From assembly GCF_020164535.1 (NCBI RefSeq), contig NZ_JAIQZC010000002.1:394042-458041 (forward strand): a stretch of DNA of 64,000 bases. The letters are read 5' to 3'. This DNA comes from Psychroflexus montanilacus. Its GTDB lineage: Bacteria > Bacteroidota > Bacteroidia > Flavobacteriales > Flavobacteriaceae. The position numbers were made by a program, and so were the translations under genes. Positions 61,145 to 64,000 of the stretch are shown piece after piece. The notes beneath the pieces were generated by a model that was given only the letters and a program-made list of their open reading frames with translations, did not search any database and was not told the origin of the DNA. Each line of letters opens with the position of its first letter. Position 1 is the stretch's first letter.

Positions 61145-63763
61145 TTACTTCTTGGTTTTTGGGGCTATAAGACGCTTGATCTCATTCAGTTTCATCAGGG
61201 CTTCCACTGGCGTTAAGGTATCGATATCTAACCTGAGAATTTCTTCCTTAATCTGCTCAAGCAGAGGATCATCCATATTGTAAAAACTTAATTGCGGTTC
61301 AGGTTGAACGGCTTGCTTTATCGCATTGAAATCGTCATCAGAATCTCTTAATGATTCCAGTTTCTTCAAAATGGTATTCGCTTTTTGAATTACATACTGT
61401 GGCATACCTGCCATTTTTGCGACATGAATCCCAAAACTATGCTCACTTCCTCCAGGCACGAGTTTTCTTAAAAACAAGACTTTGTCCTTTAATTCTTTTA
61501 CAGACACATTGAAGTTTTTAATCCGTTCAAATTGTTTGGACATTTCATTCAGCTCATGATAATGCGTAGCAAATAGAGTTTTGGCTTTACTTGGATGTTC
61601 GTGTAAAAATTCAGCAATCGCCCAGGCAATAGAAATCCCATCGTAAGTACTTGTTCCTCGCCCTATTTCATCTAATAAGATAAGGCTCCTGGCTGAAAGG
61701 TTATTCAAAATACTAGCCGATTCATTCATCTCCACCATAAAGGTAGATTCTCCCATGGAGATATTATCACTCGCTCCTACTCTAGTAAAAATTTTATCAA
61801 CCAAACCAATTTCTGCTGAAGTGGCTGGCACAAAGCTTCCCATTTGTGCAAGTAAAACTATTAAAGCCGTCTGTCTTAATAAGGCAGATTTACCACTCAT
61901 ATTGGGTCCCGTAATCATTATGATCTGATCGGTCTCCTGATCTAAATAAAGGTCATTACTGATGTATTCGTCTTCAGCTTTCAATTGCATTTCAATCACA
62001 GGATGCCTACCTTCTTTAATAGATAAATTAAAACTTTCATCTATTGAGGGTTTCGCATAATTATGTTCTAGAGCAAGTTGCGCAAATCCAGACAAACAAT
62101 CCAATTGAGCAATTTGAAACGCATTTTGTTGGATGACTTTAATATAATCTTGAGTCCAAATGACAAGTTCTTGAAAAAGCTTTTGCTCTAAGACTGATAT
62201 TTTTTCTTCAGCTGATAAAATCTTTTCCTCATAGATTTTCAATTCTTCGGTGATATAGCGTTCTGCGTTGACCAGGGTTTGCTTTCTGGTCCATTCGGCA
62301 GGAACTTTATCTTTGTGTGTATGCCTGACTTCAAAATAGTAACCATAAACGTTGTTACTTCTAATTTTTAAGCTAGGGATGCCCGTTTTTTGAGATTCAG
62401 ATTGAAGCATCTCTTCCAGATAATCGTGACCAGAAAAGGCCATTTTTCTATACTCATCCAGTTCATCAGAATAGCCAGATTTAATAGCATTTCCTTTGAA
62501 GATATTCACGGGAGGCTCTTCTGAAATAGACGAGTTAATCTTATTTCGTAAGACATCACACGGGTTTAAATGGTCTGCAATGGTCACCAAGGCTTCATAT
62601 TTAGAAGTATTGAGTGTCTCTTTACAGGAATAAATGATATCCAGTGAATTTTTAAGCTGAAGGATTTCACGAGGATTGATTTTTTGAGTCGCTACTTTAG
62701 ATACTAAACGCTCTAAATCGTTGATCTCTTTAAGATAGGATCTTATCTCATTTTGAAGGCCTGGATGATCTTTCAGATGAGAAACGGTATCAAGACGTTG
62801 GTCGATTTTATATTTTGTTTTAAGTGGAAAAGCAAGCCATCGCTTAAGCAGTCTGCTCCCCATTGCAGACACAGTTTTGTCTATGATATCAATAAGCGAA
62901 ACCCCTTCTGAAGATGTCGATTGATACAATTCAAGATTTCTAATGGTGAATTTATCCATCCAGACATAGTCTTCCTTAGGAATTCTAGATAAGTTGTTGA
63001 TATGCTGAAGTTGTGAATGATTTGTTTCAGACAAATAATGCAGAATGGCCCCTGAAGCTATTATTCCTTCATTAAAATCCTGAATTCCAAACCCTTTAAC
63101 TGAAGTAGTATTGAAGTGAGAATTGATAAGGTTGCTTGTAAAATCAAATTTAAACACCCAATCCTCTAAGTAAAAATAAGGCTGCTGGCTTCCGAGTTGC
63201 TCGGCTAATTGATTTTTTTGTTTTTTTGAAATAAGAATTTCGCTGGGTGAAAAATTTTGAATCAATTTATCGACATCCTCCAGACTACCTTCGGAAACTA
63301 AAAATTCACCGGTTGAAACATCCAGAAAAGAAATGCCATAATTATCTTTTGAACCTAATGCAATTGCACATAGGAAGTTGTTATCATTTCGTGACAACAC
63401 ATCGTCATTAAACGATACACCGGGAGTAATCAATTCGGTCACTCCTCTTTTGACAATTGTTTTGGTCTGCTTAGGATCTTCCAGTTGGTCGCATATAGCA
63501 ACTCTTAAACCTGCCTTAACAAGCTTGGGTAAATAAGTATTGAGAGAATGATGAGGAAAACCAGCAAGTTCGGAACGTTCACCTCCATTATTTCTGTTGG
63601 TAAGTATGATATTGAGAATTCGAGAGGCGTTAACAGCATCTTCTCCGAAGGTTTCATAGAAATCACCAACTCTAAACAACAACATCGCATCAGGATATTT
63701 ATCCTTGATGGTGTTATACTGTTTCATTAAAGGAGTTGTCTTAGGAGACTTAGATTTGGCCAC
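61145..63763 (-). CDS. mutS: DNA mismatch repair protein MutS
   Basis: This 872-residue protein begins with the mismatch-reading domain, where GDFYETF gives the F35-x-E37 wedge motif. The ATPase domain in the last third has GPNMSGKSALLRQ (Walker A), MGESTFMVEMNE, LILLDEIGRGTSTYDG (Walker B/D-loop) and a FATHYHEL switch. The start is GTG (63763), the only in-frame start upstream of MKQYNTIKDKYPDAMLLF. It detects base mismatches and short loops and recruits MutL. Since loss of MutS raises slippage at short repeats, its intact state is worth noting beside the many heptamer arrays here. Confidence 0.97.
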   Translation of the reverse strand: MAKSKSPKTTPLMKQYNTIKDKYPDAMLLFRVGDFYETFGEDAVNASRILNIILTNRNNGGERSELAGFPHHSLNTYLPKLVKAGLRVAICDQLEDPKQTKTIVKRGVTELITPGVSFNDDVLSRNDNNFLCAIALGSKDNYGISFLDVSTGEFLVSEGSLEDVDKLIQNFSPSEILISKKQKNQLAEQLGSQQPYFYLEDWVFKFDFTSNLINSHFNTTSVKGFGIQDFNEGIIASGAILHYLSETNHSQLQHINNLSRIPKEDYVWMDKFTIRNLELYQSTSSEGVSLIDIIDKTVSAMGSRLLKRWLAFPLKTKYKIDQRLDTVSHLKDHPGLQNEIRSYLKEINDLERLVSKVATQKINPREILQLKNSLDIIYSCKETLNTSKYEALVTIADHLNPCDVLRNKINSSISEEPPVNIFKGNAIKSGYSDELDEYRKMAFSGHDYLEEMLQSESQKTGIPSLKIRSNNVYGYYFEVRHTHKDKVPAEWTRKQTLVNAERYITEELKIYEEKILSAEEKISVLEQKLFQELVIWTQDYIKVIQQNAFQIAQLDCLSGFAQLALEHNYAKPSIDESFNLSIKEGRHPVIEMQLKAEDEYISNDLYLDQETDQIIMITGPNMSGKSALLRQTALIVLLAQMGSFVPATSAEIGLVDKIFTRVGASDNISMGESTFMVEMNESASILNNLSARSLILLDEIGRGTSTYDGISIAWAIAEFLHEHPSKAKTLFATHYHELNEMSKQFERIKNFNVSVKELKDKVLFLRKLVPGGSEHSFGIHVAKMAGMPQYVIQKANTILKKLESLRDSDDDFNAIKQAVQPEPQLSFYNMDDPLLEQIKEEILRLDIDTLTPVEALMKLNEIKRLIAPKTKK

Positions 63764-63835
63764 GATTTTTTATGGCTAAAATACTAAATTGAACAAGGAT
63801 ATAGAACTAGAATACTCAAACTATAACAAAATAAA

Positions 63836-63867
63836 AAACCCTTCATTACGGTTGTAATGAAGGGTTT
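63836..63867 (-). terminator. rRNA operon terminator
   Basis: A 14-bp perfect stem (AAACCCTTCATTAC / GTAATGAAGGGTTT) with a 4-base loop; the minus strand continues into a T-rich run. It lies 7 nt after the 5S rRNA. Confidence 0.9.
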
Positions 63868-63874
63868 CTTTGTA

Positions 63875-63983
<109 letters not shown>

Positions 63984-64000
63984 AATCGTATCCCCTCTTG

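Overview
The window comes from an AT-rich genome of the phylum Bacteroidetes, most likely family Flavobacteriaceae. The evidence is two secreted proteins with type IX secretion (T9SS) type B sorting tails, TAnnTTTG-type promoters, an extended bacteroidete HU-like protein, four-helix bundle (S23/IVP family) genes between glycosyltransferases, and flavobacterial-looking UvrB, MutS, FabD and M1 peptidase sequences. I do not assign a genus.

Region 1 (1-25979, all minus strand) is a large surface-polysaccharide locus. It holds eight family-4 glycosyltransferases (one cut by the window edge), three GT2 enzymes, an exostosin-like enzyme, a polysaccharide pyruvyl transferase, a NodB-type deacetylase, three sulfotransferases, an asparagine-synthase-like enzyme, a hexapeptide acyltransferase, a WbqC protein, a DegT aminotransferase, a UDP-glucuronate-type epimerase and a Wzy/WaaL-like membrane protein. 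Region 2 (27710-33142, minus) adds a GT4, a methyltransferase, a fourth sulfotransferase and the two halves of a Wzm/Wzt ABC exporter. Together they suggest an anionic, probably sulfated and pyruvylated glycan exported by an ABC transporter. A plus-strand HU-like gene with a strong terminator separates the two blocks. Three four-helix bundle genes sit as passengers in spacers rich in short tandem repeats.

Region 3 (33143-38432) is a gene-poor island: two toxin-antitoxin modules (DUF433/DUF5615, the latter frameshifted, and a VapBC-like pair), one outer-membrane beta-barrel gene, and several families of dispersed and heptanucleotide tandem repeats. Long direct repeats differing mainly in heptamer number bracket the VapBC pair.

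Region 4 (38433-45690, minus) is a complete trpEGDCFBA operon. Upstream is a leader peptide with three consecutive Trp codons, a terminator and a matching antiterminator segment: a classical attenuator. trpA is separated from trpB by about 770 nt of repeat-rich sequence.

Region 5 (46307-63983) is mostly core genome: fabD, an M1-family peptidase, a conserved hypothetical, an ABC-2 transporter pair, two T9SS-exported proteins (one frameshifted at a 7-bp repeat), a SIMPL-domain protein, uvrB, a SpoU-type rRNA/tRNA methyltransferase, tRNA-Leu, tRNA-Gly, mutS, and the 5S rRNA end of an rRNA operon that continues beyond the right edge.

The most notable signals are the Trp attenuator, widespread heptanucleotide repeats (one at a reading-frame break in a T9SS protein), and repeat-flanked cassettes in the polysaccharide and toxin-antitoxin regions. 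Function calls rest on motifs and family resemblance read by eye; no database search was run.
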